DNA of 24,514 bases from a virus, in IMG/VR virus record IMGVR_UViG_3300042378_000221, positions 1 to 24,514 of that record. The stretch is one strand, 5' to 3'. The notes under the pieces are model-generated. The model was not told where the DNA came from. It ran no database searches and was given only the letters and a program-made list of their open reading frames with translations. Position 1 is the first letter of the stretch, and every line of letters begins with the position of its first letter. Positions 12,643 to 20,070 of the stretch are shown one piece after another. The position numbers were made by a program, and so were the translations under genes.

Positions 12643-12653
12643 CATATTTTTAT

Positions 12654-12661
12654 CGCCTCCA
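12654..12661 (+). repeat. CGCCTCCA copy 2 (5' arm of ribosome-site hairpin)
   Basis: Lies in a partial copy of the tmRNA 3' end: ATCGCC...TCCA...TTTTT at 12629-12651 is echoed at 12652-12672. This copy forms the arm that pairs with the HNH gene's Shine-Dalgarno sequence. Confidence 0.55.
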
Positions 12662-12692
12662 TTGCTATTTTTGGTGTATATAGTAATGGAGG
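12656..12692 (+). promoter_or_regulatory. Hairpin hiding the HNH gene ribosome site
   Basis: CCTCCATTGCTAT at 12656-12668 pairs fully with ATAGTAATGGAGG at 12680-12692 (13 pairs, one G-U), 11-nt loop. The 3' arm contains the GGAGG Shine-Dalgarno of the HNH gene (12688-12692, ATG 12700). In RNA that includes this arm, the ribosome site is closed. Phage T4 homing endonuclease genes are known to use such hairpins to block translation from long transcripts. A transcript starting inside or just after the 5' arm would be open. Confidence 0.8.
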
Positions 12693-12699
12693 TAATGCT

Positions 12700-13269
12700 A
12701 TGAAAACAATAAGTTTAATGTGCCATACTTGTGGAAAAACTATTTCCAAACCCAAAAATGAAATAAATAGACAGTTAAAAAATGGGAGAACAGAATTTTA
12801 TTGTAATTTAAGTTGTTCTGGAAAAAATAAAAATAATATTGAACATTTAAAAAACTTCAAAGACAATTTCAAAAATATAAGATATATAAAACAGACAGAT
12901 GAATATTCTAATTTTAGATGGTACATGAAAGTTATAAGAAAAAGTTCTAAAAGAAAAAATCAAAAACATAATGTCAATTGTCAATATCTTAAAGATTTAT
13001 GGGAAAAGCAAAATGGTATATGTCCATTTACACATAAAAAATTAGATTTAAGGACACATTCAAAAGATAGTCTTAAAAATCCATATTCTGCATCTATAGA
13101 TAGAATTGATAATACTAAAGGATATATAGAGGGAAATATTAGATTTGTCGCTTTAATATACAATTACGCAAGAAATACTTTCTCAGATGATGAGGTAATG
13201 GATTTTTGTAAAAACGTGTGGAACAGACTTGACAATGGCTTCAATGCCAACGCCTCCACTTTATTATGA
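12700..13269 (+). CDS. HNH endonuclease, probably homing type
   Basis: 189 residues. An N-terminal zinc motif (C8-x-x-C11, then C35-x3-C39) resembles those ahead of HNH domains. Residues 106-160 carry NGICPFTHKKLDLRTH, SASIDRIDNTKGYIEGNIRF (Asp134, Asp137, Asn146) and an NTFSDDEVMDFC helix: the order of HNH homing nucleases of the DRIDxxKGYxxGN type. The gene is very A-rich and follows the tmRNA directly with its ribosome site in a 13-bp hairpin. It would cut a tmRNA- or neighbour-related site in alleles lacking it. It overlaps the endonuclease VII-like gene by ATGA. Confidence 0.88.
   Translation: MKTISLMCHTCGKTISKPKNEINRQLKNGRTEFYCNLSCSGKNKNNIEHLKNFKDNFKNIRYIKQTDEYSNFRWYMKVIRKSSKRKNQKHNVNCQYLKDLWEKQNGICPFTHKKLDLRTHSKDSLKNPYSASIDRIDNTKGYIEGNIRFVALIYNYARNTFSDDEVMDFCKNVWNRLDNGFNANASTLL
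13251..13259 (+). repeat. CGCCTCCAC copy 3 (3' end of HNH gene)
   Basis: Nine bases identical to 12634-12642, lying in the last codons of the HNH gene (Ala-Ser-Thr). With copy 1 it brackets the hairpin and the HNH gene, as a short insertion duplication would. Confidence 0.5.
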
Positions 13270-13631
13270 TTAGAAAAATTTGTTCATACTGTGGCAAAAG
13301 GAAAAACTGTAAAAGTTTCCCCAAGCATAGTATGTATAAAGATAATCTGGATAGTAGATGTAGAAGTTGTGTTAAGAAACAAACTAAAGTTCGTGGAAAA
13401 CTTCACAAAAAAGCCCCTCCTCGCCCAGAGGTATGTGAGTGCTGTAAAAAAGCCCCATTAAAATGGTGCTTGGATCACGATCATTCTGATGATTCTTTTA
13501 GAGGATGGCTCTGTGATAGGTGTAATACTGGCATAGGTAAACTTGATGACAATTTAAACGGTGTAATTAAGGCTGTAAACTATTTAATTATGGCAAAAAA
13601 TAGGAAACAGCAAAATGATAACAATCCATAG
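13266..13631 (+). CDS. Endonuclease VII-like (T4 gp49 family)
   Basis: 121 residues. The C-terminal domain has CECC (57-60), LDHDH (Asp70, His71, His73), FRGWLCDRCNTGIGKLDDN (Cys83, Cys86, Asn87), the zinc-bound His-Me finger of recombination endonuclease VII. T4 gp49 resolves branched DNA before packaging and is somewhat longer, at 157 residues. An extra N-terminal zinc ribbon (C6-x-x-C9, C32-x-x-C35) precedes it. It could be a true resolvase or a solitary homing nuclease; standing next to the HNH gene favours the second slightly. It overlaps the first glycan gene by 17 nt. Confidence 0.88.
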   Translation: MIRKICSYCGKRKNCKSFPKHSMYKDNLDSRCRSCVKKQTKVRGKLHKKAPPRPEVCECCKKAPLKWCLDHDHSDDSFRGWLCDRCNTGIGKLDDNLNGVIKAVNYLIMAKNRKQQNDNNP

Positions 13632-14433
13632 TTTTTTCCCTAATGATATTTCTAGCATCAGGGCTAATACTTTATCAGCAAGTAAACAAGCAGAATTGTC
13701 AAATAAATTCTTAAAAAAGCATCAATATACTACAATATTATATACTGACGCAGAAAGCATATCTTATTTTAAACATATACCATATGATGATATAAGAATA
13801 TTAGATTTAAAAGATTATCAATTACCAAATACTTTTGACTTTTGGTCTGTTACTAAACTTGTTTCTTGTTTGTCTGTTAATGAGCCATTTTATCATGTAG
13901 ATTTAGATTTATTTTTAGTAGAAGATATTATACAACAATATAAAAATGAACCCTTTATAGCTTTGCATTATGAACCATGGATCAAAGATTGTTTTTTTAG
14001 TAAGTTGCCTAAAGATAAAATAGACGAATGGTTTAATATAGATAATGACATTGCTCAATGTTATAATTTTGGTATTTTTGGCGGAATGGATCATACTACC
14101 ATTAAAAACAGCATAGAACATCTAATAACGGGTGTTAATACTCATAATAATGAGATAACTGAATTTTTATCAACACTAGAAACAGACGGATATAATTGGA
14201 AGACATCAGTGTTTTTAGAGCAATATATATTGCCATCAATTATTGCGAAAAAATTGAACGTACAGAATTTACCAGTTTTAGTACCAGAATCCATAACAGC
14301 AAAAGGTGAAATCGGAATCAGACACAGACTTAAAAAACATAAAATATTACATTTGTGGGGATTAAAGAATACGTTTGAAGAATTTATGGGACTAAATTTA
14401 TTTTTAGATATGATAAACAAATATTATTTATAA
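13615..14433 (+). CDS. Glycosyltransferase-like, GT-A fold (DUF6734-like)
   Basis: 272 residues. YHVDLDLFLVEDI gives the D-x-D (Asp96, Asp98) that binds metal and nucleotide sugar. FDFWSVTKLVSC before it and NFGIFGGMDHTTI (about 151-163) after it are typical of GT-A enzymes; ILHLWGLKN near the end could add a metal-binding His. From memory, DUF6734 proteins look like this; I would search to confirm. AGGA 9 nt before the ATG is one of the few ribosome sites in the island. First gene of the glycan island, overlapping the endonuclease VII gene. Confidence 0.75.
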   Translation: MITIHSFFPNDISSIRANTLSASKQAELSNKFLKKHQYTTILYTDAESISYFKHIPYDDIRILDLKDYQLPNTFDFWSVTKLVSCLSVNEPFYHVDLDLFLVEDIIQQYKNEPFIALHYEPWIKDCFFSKLPKDKIDEWFNIDNDIAQCYNFGIFGGMDHTTIKNSIEHLITGVNTHNNEITEFLSTLETDGYNWKTSVFLEQYILPSIIAKKLNVQNLPVLVPESITAKGEIGIRHRLKKHKILHLWGLKNTFEEFMGLNLFLDMINKYYL

Positions 14434-14436
14434 CAT

Positions 14437-15123
14437 ATGAATATTCCAATATTTTGTATTAATCTTGAACGAGCAACAGAAAGAAAATCTTTAATACAGA
14501 AAGAATGGATAGATAAACTAAATTTAGATATTGTTTTTTGGAAAGGTTATGATAGAAAAAATATAACAAATAATAAATTTATATATCCATATGATAAAAA
14601 ATTAGCAATAAGTTTTATGGGCAGACAACTGAGCGAAGGAGAGATAGCATGTGCTACAAGTTTTTGCCTTCTCTATGAGCACTTATTAGAGAATAATTAT
14701 GAAGAAGTAATTATTATGGAGGATGATATAACTCCATTAATAAAAAACAAAGACGAATTATTTAATACAATATCTGAGGGAAAAAAAGAATTTCCTACAG
14801 CAGATATGATGCTTTTACACGAATATCCACACGCAAATAAGAAAAAAGTCTATAGTATAAAAAAAGAGATATTTTCAATGTGTGATGAAAGTCCATGGGG
14901 GAATCAATTATTTTATACAAAAAAATTAGCAATATTAGAACTTTATTTATTATTAAGAACCATGTCTATGCCAGCAGACCATCCTCAGAGACAACTTTCT
15001 AGTCAACAAAGAGTGATTATAGTAAACAAAGCATTATGTCATCACGAATGGACTGGGCCAAAATCTACAACATATATTGGTAACGAATACAGAAATTCAA
15101 ATAGAAAATTTATTGATAATTAA
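14437..15123 (+). CDS. Glycosyltransferase family 25 (LPS-type)
   Basis: 228 residues. FCINLERATERKSLIQK at the N-terminus, LSEGEIACATSFCLLYEHLL (66-85) and VIIMEDDITPL (Glu95-Asp96-Asp97) are the three GT25 signatures (Pfam Glyco_transf_25), used by bacteria to add galactose to lipooligosaccharide and in animals on collagen hydroxylysine. DHPQRQLSSQQRVIIVN near the end corresponds to the variable acceptor region. No ribosome site ahead of the ATG. Three bases follow the previous stop, so it is cotranscribed. Confidence 0.88.
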   Translation: MNIPIFCINLERATERKSLIQKEWIDKLNLDIVFWKGYDRKNITNNKFIYPYDKKLAISFMGRQLSEGEIACATSFCLLYEHLLENNYEEVIIMEDDITPLIKNKDELFNTISEGKKEFPTADMMLLHEYPHANKKKVYSIKKEIFSMCDESPWGNQLFYTKKLAILELYLLLRTMSMPADHPQRQLSSQQRVIIVNKALCHHEWTGPKSTTYIGNEYRNSNRKFIDN

Positions 15124-15125
15124 AT

Positions 15126-15971
15126 ATGAATAAAAATATTCTTATCACAGGAGGTGCTGGATTTGTGGGGTCAAATCTTGGAAAAAGATTATATTCTTTA
15201 GGATGTTCTGTAGTGTCTATAGATAATTATTCTACCGGATCAGAAAATAATCACACAGAAGGCATAGAATATATTAAGAATGACATTATATCAACCATAG
15301 ATTACCATAGATATGGTAAGTTTGATGCTATAGTTCATTGTGCAGCAAAGGCCAGGATAAAACAATCTTTTATTGACGATAAAGAATATTTCCATACTAA
15401 CATTCTTGGGACATATAATATTACAAAGTATGCTGCTCAAAATAGTATTCCAATAGTTTATATTGGAACAAGTTCTCATCATAGCGGCAAATTTAGTAAT
15501 CCATATACTTTTACGAAAGATGTTGGAGAAGACATAATAAGACTATATCAACAAAATTTTAGTTTATTAGCATCTATTGCTAGATTATATAATGTGTATG
15601 GACCGAATGAATTGATGGATGATAATGGAACATTAATTGGTAAATGGAAATATAATTATAAAAATAATTTACCTTTTATCATTTATGGTGATGGATCTAA
15701 ACGCCGTGACTTTACTCATGTTGATGATGTATGTGATGCAATAATTAAAATTATAATAAATCTCAAATACGGATTTGAATTTGAATTAGGCAGAGGTGAG
15801 AATTATAGCGTATCTGAAGTAGCAGATATGTTTCAATACAATAATATAATATACAAACCAGATTTGGTTGGAGAAGCACCAACTACTCTGGCAGAAAATA
15901 ATGAAACAAAAACCATTTTAAATTGGAATCCAAAAAATAATTTATCAGTATATATAAAAAGCATTAAATAA
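15126..15971 (+). CDS. NAD-dependent epimerase/dehydratase (extended SDR)
   Basis: 281 residues, slightly short for the family (about 310). TGGAGFVGSN (8-17) is the GxxGxxG NAD site; Asp33 (VVSIDNYSTGS) selects NAD; VHCAAKA, YIGTSS (Ser116/117) and Y127-TFT-K131 are the catalytic set; ARLYNVYGPNE and YGDGSKRRDFTHVDDVCDAI follow. It would act on a nucleotide sugar, as UDP-glucose 4-epimerase does, to supply the island's transferases. It is the only sugar-nucleotide enzyme here, so other donors must come from host or other phage genes. Confidence 0.92.
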   Translation: MNKNILITGGAGFVGSNLGKRLYSLGCSVVSIDNYSTGSENNHTEGIEYIKNDIISTIDYHRYGKFDAIVHCAAKARIKQSFIDDKEYFHTNILGTYNITKYAAQNSIPIVYIGTSSHHSGKFSNPYTFTKDVGEDIIRLYQQNFSLLASIARLYNVYGPNELMDDNGTLIGKWKYNYKNNLPFIIYGDGSKRRDFTHVDDVCDAIIKIIINLKYGFEFELGRGENYSVSEVADMFQYNNIIYKPDLVGEAPTTLAENNETKTILNWNPKNNLSVYIKSIK

Positions 15972-15974
15972 TTT

Positions 15975-16652
15975 ATGAAACAATTTTGTAATCTAATCTA
16001 TAATACAAATCCAACTATTTTTCATGCTCATGGAATACCACAAAAATCCCCTTTGTGGCAAAGAATTAAAGATTTATGTAACAACGATGTTTTTATACCT
16101 CATAATCTACAAATAGTCACATTTAATAATGGATCATCACACTGCAATAAAGATGTCGGGAGTTTAGAGAACTCAATTCAAAATAGATGCACAGTTATGG
16201 GAGCCGATATAAAAAAATGGAATAATATTCACAAAATATCACTAATAATAGATTACTTAAAGTCGAATCAGACCGATTATGTTCTCAGTATGGATTCCTC
16301 AGATGTTGTTGTTTTTTGTTTGGACGAAATTATAGAAAAGTTTTTATTGAAAAATTGTGATATTCTGTTTAATGCCGAAATAAATTGTTGGCCTAAAGAT
16401 TATAGCGATGAAAAAAAATGGTTTCGTGAACCCTTTTGTTATTTAAATGCTGGAGCGTGTATCGGCAAAAAAGAATCAATGCTTAAATTTTATAGCCAGT
16501 GCCTATCTTTTGTAAAGGTCGAAGATTACTCTGAACAAAAAATTGTTAAACAAAATTTTTATAAATGGTACCCTAAAATTTTAATTGACGATAATTGTAG
16601 TATTTTTCAAACACTTAACGGAACAACCGAAGACATATTACATATCCCATGA
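15975..16652 (+). CDS. Glycosyltransferase, PLOD-like type
   Basis: 225 residues. YVLSMDSSDVVVFC (Asp107-x-x-Asp110), ILFNAEINCWP (131-140), YLNAGACIGKKESM (157-) and ILIDDNCSIFQTL (Asp205, Asp206) match the glycosyltransferase domain of procollagen lysyl hydroxylase/glucosyltransferase (PLOD) enzymes, which glucosylate hydroxylysine-linked sugar. Such domains occur alone in large viruses and phages. It follows the epimerase gene by 3 nt with no ribosome site. No hydroxylase domain is fused here. Acceptor unknown. Confidence 0.75.
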   Translation: MKQFCNLIYNTNPTIFHAHGIPQKSPLWQRIKDLCNNDVFIPHNLQIVTFNNGSSHCNKDVGSLENSIQNRCTVMGADIKKWNNIHKISLIIDYLKSNQTDYVLSMDSSDVVVFCLDEIIEKFLLKNCDILFNAEINCWPKDYSDEKKWFREPFCYLNAGACIGKKESMLKFYSQCLSFVKVEDYSEQKIVKQNFYKWYPKILIDDNCSIFQTLNGTTEDILHIP

Positions 16653-17377
16653 TAAATACAGTTTTAGCATCATATTTCTGTTCAACGCCTGATCCTTTAT
16701 CCCTTAATGATTATAGAAAACATGTTGTTAGAGATGATCAAAGGATAGATTTTTGGAAAAATGATTATACTCTAATACTTCCACTAATTGATAGTGTTCT
16801 AAAAAATGGATCTAATATTGTTGTATTCCATGATTGTTTTGATAATATTCCGAATATAGATGGTTGTTTATGGGTAAGAATTGAAAACAATGAAAAATAT
16901 ACTCCAACAACATATAGATGGTTTGTTTATTATGAGTATTTAAAAAAACATAAATTTTCAAATTTATTTATGGTTGATAGTACCGACGTGCTTATGTTAA
17001 AAAATTATGATATAAAAAATAATACTTTATATTGTGGTAGTGAATATAAAGACAAACTTTTATCTACTTATATGAAAAAAAAATTTAAATATATAACCAT
17101 ATCAGATTTTGATGAAGTATTAAATCAATATAGAGATCATACTTTACTAAATGCAGGTGTAGTTGGTGGAGACTATAACATATGTATTAGATTATTAGAA
17201 AAATTAACACAATATCATTCTCAAGTTTCAAAAAATATAAAGATATCTTTAGATATGCCAATTTTTAATTATGTATTATTTAAATATTTTAAAGAGAACA
17301 TTGATTATGGCATTCATATAAATACTAGATTTTGGTGTAATGAATACAATAATATTTCTATTTGGAAACACAAGTGA
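16649..17377 (+). CDS. Putative glycosyltransferase, GT-A fold
   Basis: 242 residues. LFMVDSTDVLMLKN carries a D-x-x-D pair (Asp110, Asp113), LLNAGVVGGDYNIC (from 166) the N-A-G-x-x-G acceptor loop, and LDMPIFNYVLF a later acidic contact. This order parallels the PLOD-like gene before it, so the two may be distant relatives. It starts on an ATGA overlap without a ribosome site. Donor and acceptor unknown. Confidence 0.7.
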   Translation: MINTVLASYFCSTPDPLSLNDYRKHVVRDDQRIDFWKNDYTLILPLIDSVLKNGSNIVVFHDCFDNIPNIDGCLWVRIENNEKYTPTTYRWFVYYEYLKKHKFSNLFMVDSTDVLMLKNYDIKNNTLYCGSEYKDKLLSTYMKKKFKYITISDFDEVLNQYRDHTLLNAGVVGGDYNICIRLLEKLTQYHSQVSKNIKISLDMPIFNYVLFKYFKENIDYGIHINTRFWCNEYNNISIWKHK

Positions 17378-17413
17378 TCTTATTAAAGAAAAAACTAATA
17401 GAAAGTTTATTGA

Positions 17414-18127
17414 ATGAAAATAAATATAGTAGTAACCTGTATAGATCATACAGATAATTATAAATACATAAATATGTTAAAATATTGGATATATAAATAT
17501 AATAAATCTAATACAGATGCAAACTTAATAGTTCTATCTGACACAAAAACTGACTTATCATTTTTAGACAAAAAAATTGATTGTATTAGATACGATCTAG
17601 ATTATGATAAAGAGTATCAAGAAATTAAAAAAAAATATATATCATGTAACAATAAATGGTATGACCACAATATGGTAATATCAGATATTTTACGGTTTGG
17701 AAAAATGCCAGCAATGTTTCAAAATTTATTAATTATTGATTTAGACGCTATTGTGGAAAAAACAATAAATATTCCTGATGATATCGTATCAAAACCAATG
17801 GCAGGATGTGATCATGGGGAGTACAGCAAAAAATTAAATGCTGGATTTACATATATTAATACTAATTTAGGGCCCGAACTTTTAAATAAAGTAATTAATA
17901 CCAATTTAAATTATCCTTGGCTTTGTGAGGATCTTATATCTGAGATATGGATCGATAAATATTATCATAAACTACCCCCAGAATATAATTGGTTAGTAGG
18001 CTTATATGGATTTAACCCTAAAGCATATGTTAATCATTATTGGAACCATAGATATCCTAAATTTTTTGCAAAAAAAATGCTAGAATATAAAGTTAATAAT
18101 TTCATAAAAGGAAGTCAAATTATATGA
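17414..18127 (+). CDS. Putative glycosyltransferase, GT-A fold
   Basis: 237 residues. NIVVTCIDHTDNYKYIN starts the fold; LLIIDLDAIVEK gives D-x-D (Asp109, Asp111); KLNAGFTYINTNLG (from 140) is the acceptor loop; LCEDLISEIWIDKY and LPPEYNWLVGLYG then NHYWNHRYPKFF supply late metal and substrate contacts. In its first 40 codons all six Ile codons are ATA. 36 nt separate it from the previous gene. Its end overlaps the methyltransferase gene by ATGA. Confidence 0.72.
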   Translation: MKINIVVTCIDHTDNYKYINMLKYWIYKYNKSNTDANLIVLSDTKTDLSFLDKKIDCIRYDLDYDKEYQEIKKKYISCNNKWYDHNMVISDILRFGKMPAMFQNLLIIDLDAIVEKTINIPDDIVSKPMAGCDHGEYSKKLNAGFTYINTNLGPELLNKVINTNLNYPWLCEDLISEIWIDKYYHKLPPEYNWLVGLYGFNPKAYVNHYWNHRYPKFFAKKMLEYKVNNFIKGSQII

Positions 18128-18657
18128 GCCGTCTTGAAGAACTTTTAAAATGTAAAAGAATGGATTACGGCTATCCTGTAGACGGTAATTTATTGCATGG
18201 ATTATATGATTTGGTTTGTGATAATATAACAAAAGACAGCACTATAGTAGAGATAGGTAGTTATTCTGGAATTTCGTCAGAATTATTTGCATTATTCTGT
18301 AACAAATTATACTGTGTTGATATTTGGGAGGGTTTCTCCGCACCGGCAGAAAAAACATTTGATGAGCTAATTATTAAATACAACAATATTGTAAAAATAA
18401 AATTAAATAGTAGCAATGCTGCAAAAATTTTTCAGAATCATTTTATAGACCTAGTATATATTGATGCGGAACATAGTTATCATGCTACTAAAAATTATAT
18501 TCTTTCATGGATGCCAAAGATTAAACCAAATGGAATAATTTCTGGCCATGATTATTATTGGCCAGGAGTAAACCAAGTAGTTAATGAAATATTTTCTAAC
18601 AAACAGATTAAAATTTATAAAGATGACTCTTGGCTTGTAAAACTTAATAGCGATTGA
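18124..18657 (+). CDS. Class I SAM-dependent methyltransferase (MTase_24-like)
   Basis: 177 residues. IVEIGSYSGISSELFA (Glu43, Gly45, Gly49) is motif I for SAM, CVDIW (Asp66) motif II, LVYIDAEHSYHATKNYI (Asp114, Glu116, His117) and IKPNGIISGHDYYWPGVNQV typical of Methyltransf_24, whose members methylate small molecules and sugars. The island context suggests O-methylation of a sugar. GGAAG 9 nt before the ATG. It ends just before promoter P6. Confidence 0.85.
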   Translation: MSRLEELLKCKRMDYGYPVDGNLLHGLYDLVCDNITKDSTIVEIGSYSGISSELFALFCNKLYCVDIWEGFSAPAEKTFDELIIKYNNIVKIKLNSSNAAKIFQNHFIDLVYIDAEHSYHATKNYILSWMPKIKPNGIISGHDYYWPGVNQVVNEIFSNKQIKIYKDDSWLVKLNSD

Positions 18658-18670
18658 GTCAAGTTTCTGC

Positions 18671-18699
18671 TTGACAACGACGATATTGTATGGTATCGT
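18671..18699 (+). promoter_or_regulatory. Promoter P6, CGAT-spacer class, before ligase
   Basis: TTGACA at 18671-18676, 17-nt spacer with CGAT at 18681-18684 and ATGG at its end, TATCGT at 18694-18699, a poor -10 (4 of 6). GTCAAG at 18658-18663 and CTTGAC at 18670-18675 form an inverted repeat over the -35, possibly an operator. Confidence 0.7.
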
Positions 18700-18727
18700 A
18701 GAAGGACACAACAAGGAGAAATTGGGA

Positions 18728-20053
18728 ATGATTCACGATTTTAATTATGTTTGGGGAATGGTTCGTGATCTTAGGGCGACCAGTAGCACTATTGATAAGG
18801 TGGGTATTATTGAGGATTATTGTGCTGGTGGACGATCTGATCCATCTGCTGCTAATTTTACTAAAAAGATTCTACTCTATACTTATCATCCCGCTTGGCA
18901 GTATTTTGTTACGAGTGATAATCTTAAAAAGAAAAGTTCTCTCAGGGGCAAATCTTACAAGAATTTCTTTGATCTTCTGAATGACCTAAAGAATCGTGTT
19001 ATAACTGGTCACGATGCTATCGGAGCAATACATACTTTTATCGATTCTTGTTCTGATAAGTCGAACATAGAAGAACTAGTTTACTGCATTATCGACAAAG
19101 ATTTAAAAACCCGTGCTGGGGATAAGATTATTAATAAGGCTATTCCCGATCATATTCCAGAGTTTAGTGTTGCTCTTGCTGATAAGTATGAGCCTAAACT
19201 TGTAGACTGGAAAGACTCTTGGTTTGTCTCACGCAAACTAGACGGATTGAGATTGATTGCTGTTGTTGATGAGAATGGTAACTCCACTTTCTTTTCACGA
19301 ACAGGCAAAGTATTTGATACTCTAGATATTATTTCTGGTGGTATTAAGGCTTTGGGTATTACTAATGTTGTATTTGATGGTGAACTATGTTTGGTAGATG
19401 ATGATGGTAATGAAGATTTTCAGGGCATTATGAAAGAGATTAGAAAGAAAGACCATACTATTCCTAATCCATCATATAAGATGTTCGACATGATTAGCCA
19501 TGACGAGTTTTATAGTAAGAAGGGAGAGAAGAATAAGACTTATAGCCACAGATACAATAATCTGAGAGAAGTTATGAAAGAAAATACTTGCGTTTGTCTT
19601 AGCGTATTAGGTCAAGAAAAAATTAAAGATGATGAACATTTTCAAGAATGGGTTAAAAAAGCAGCAGATTATGGCTGGGAAGGAATTATGCTACGAGCAG
19701 ATGAGCCATATAAAGGTAAGCGTAGCAAAGATTTGCTAAAAGTTAAGAAATTTTTTGATGACGAATATGAAGTAGTTGATACTGAGATGGGGCCATTTCG
19801 TTATGTTAAAGATGGTGCAGAACATGAGGAGCCTATGCTTTCTTGCGTTATGATTCAGCATAAGGATCATACAGTTAGGGTTGGTAGTGGATTTAGTATT
19901 GAACAGCGTCAAGAATTCTACAAAAATCCTAAAAAGATTTTGGGTAAACAAATAACTGTACAATATTTTGAAGAGACCAATAACCAAGATGGAGGTATCT
20001 CTCTTAGATTCCCTACTTTCAAAATTCTGCATGGCAAACGCAGAGACACATAA
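18728..20053 (+). CDS. ATP-dependent DNA ligase
   Basis: 441 residues. The enzyme seals nicks through an enzyme-AMP intermediate. An N-terminal helical domain of about 150 residues is followed by SRKLDGLRLI (motif I, adenylated Lys170), VVFDGELCLVDDDGNE (motif III), YKMFDMIS (IIIa), WEGIMLRADEPYKGK (IV) and LLKVKKFFDDEYEV (V), then an OB domain with VRVGSGFS. Phage ligases of this size seal Okazaki fragments or repair nicks. AGGAG at 18714-18718 decides ATG 18728; the frame is open upstream to TTG 18671, but that is the -35 box. Codon use differs from the surrounding glycan genes (no ATA among its first four Ile codons). Confidence 0.93.
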   Translation: MIHDFNYVWGMVRDLRATSSTIDKVGIIEDYCAGGRSDPSAANFTKKILLYTYHPAWQYFVTSDNLKKKSSLRGKSYKNFFDLLNDLKNRVITGHDAIGAIHTFIDSCSDKSNIEELVYCIIDKDLKTRAGDKIINKAIPDHIPEFSVALADKYEPKLVDWKDSWFVSRKLDGLRLIAVVDENGNSTFFSRTGKVFDTLDIISGGIKALGITNVVFDGELCLVDDDGNEDFQGIMKEIRKKDHTIPNPSYKMFDMISHDEFYSKKGEKNKTYSHRYNNLREVMKENTCVCLSVLGQEKIKDDEHFQEWVKKAADYGWEGIMLRADEPYKGKRSKDLLKVKKFFDDEYEVVDTEMGPFRYVKDGAEHEEPMLSCVMIQHKDHTVRVGSGFSIEQRQEFYKNPKKILGKQITVQYFEETNNQDGGISLRFPTFKILHGKRRDT

Positions 20054-20070
20054 AATTTTAGGTAAAATGT

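Larger units (their letters stand above)
12293..12644 (+). ncRNA. ssrA: tmRNA (transfer-messenger RNA, ssrA)
   Basis: 352 nt, normal for a one-piece tmRNA, which frees stalled ribosomes with SmpB and tags the unfinished protein for proteolysis. The 5' end GGGGGCGAAAGGTATCGAC is close to the universal tmRNA start. It pairs with CGCCTCC at 12634-12640, giving a 7-bp acceptor with G-U at the third pair, the alanine identity element for AlaRS, followed by encoded ACCA ending at 12644. The T arm is GCGAT / TTTCAAAG / ATCGC, one loop base more than usual. A tag frame ending ALAA-stop is present. The rest should fold as pseudoknots; I did not trace them. Confidence 0.93.

Noticed and set aside
13229-13257. 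TTGACA at 13229-13234 as a promoter for the endonuclease VII-like gene
   Set aside because: At 16-17 nt spacing the sequence is GCCTCC-like, nothing like a -10 box, and the spacer has no CGAT.
17317-17330. ATATAAATACT as a T4-type late promoter
   Set aside because: Lies inside a gene, not before a start, and such AT words are common in the island.
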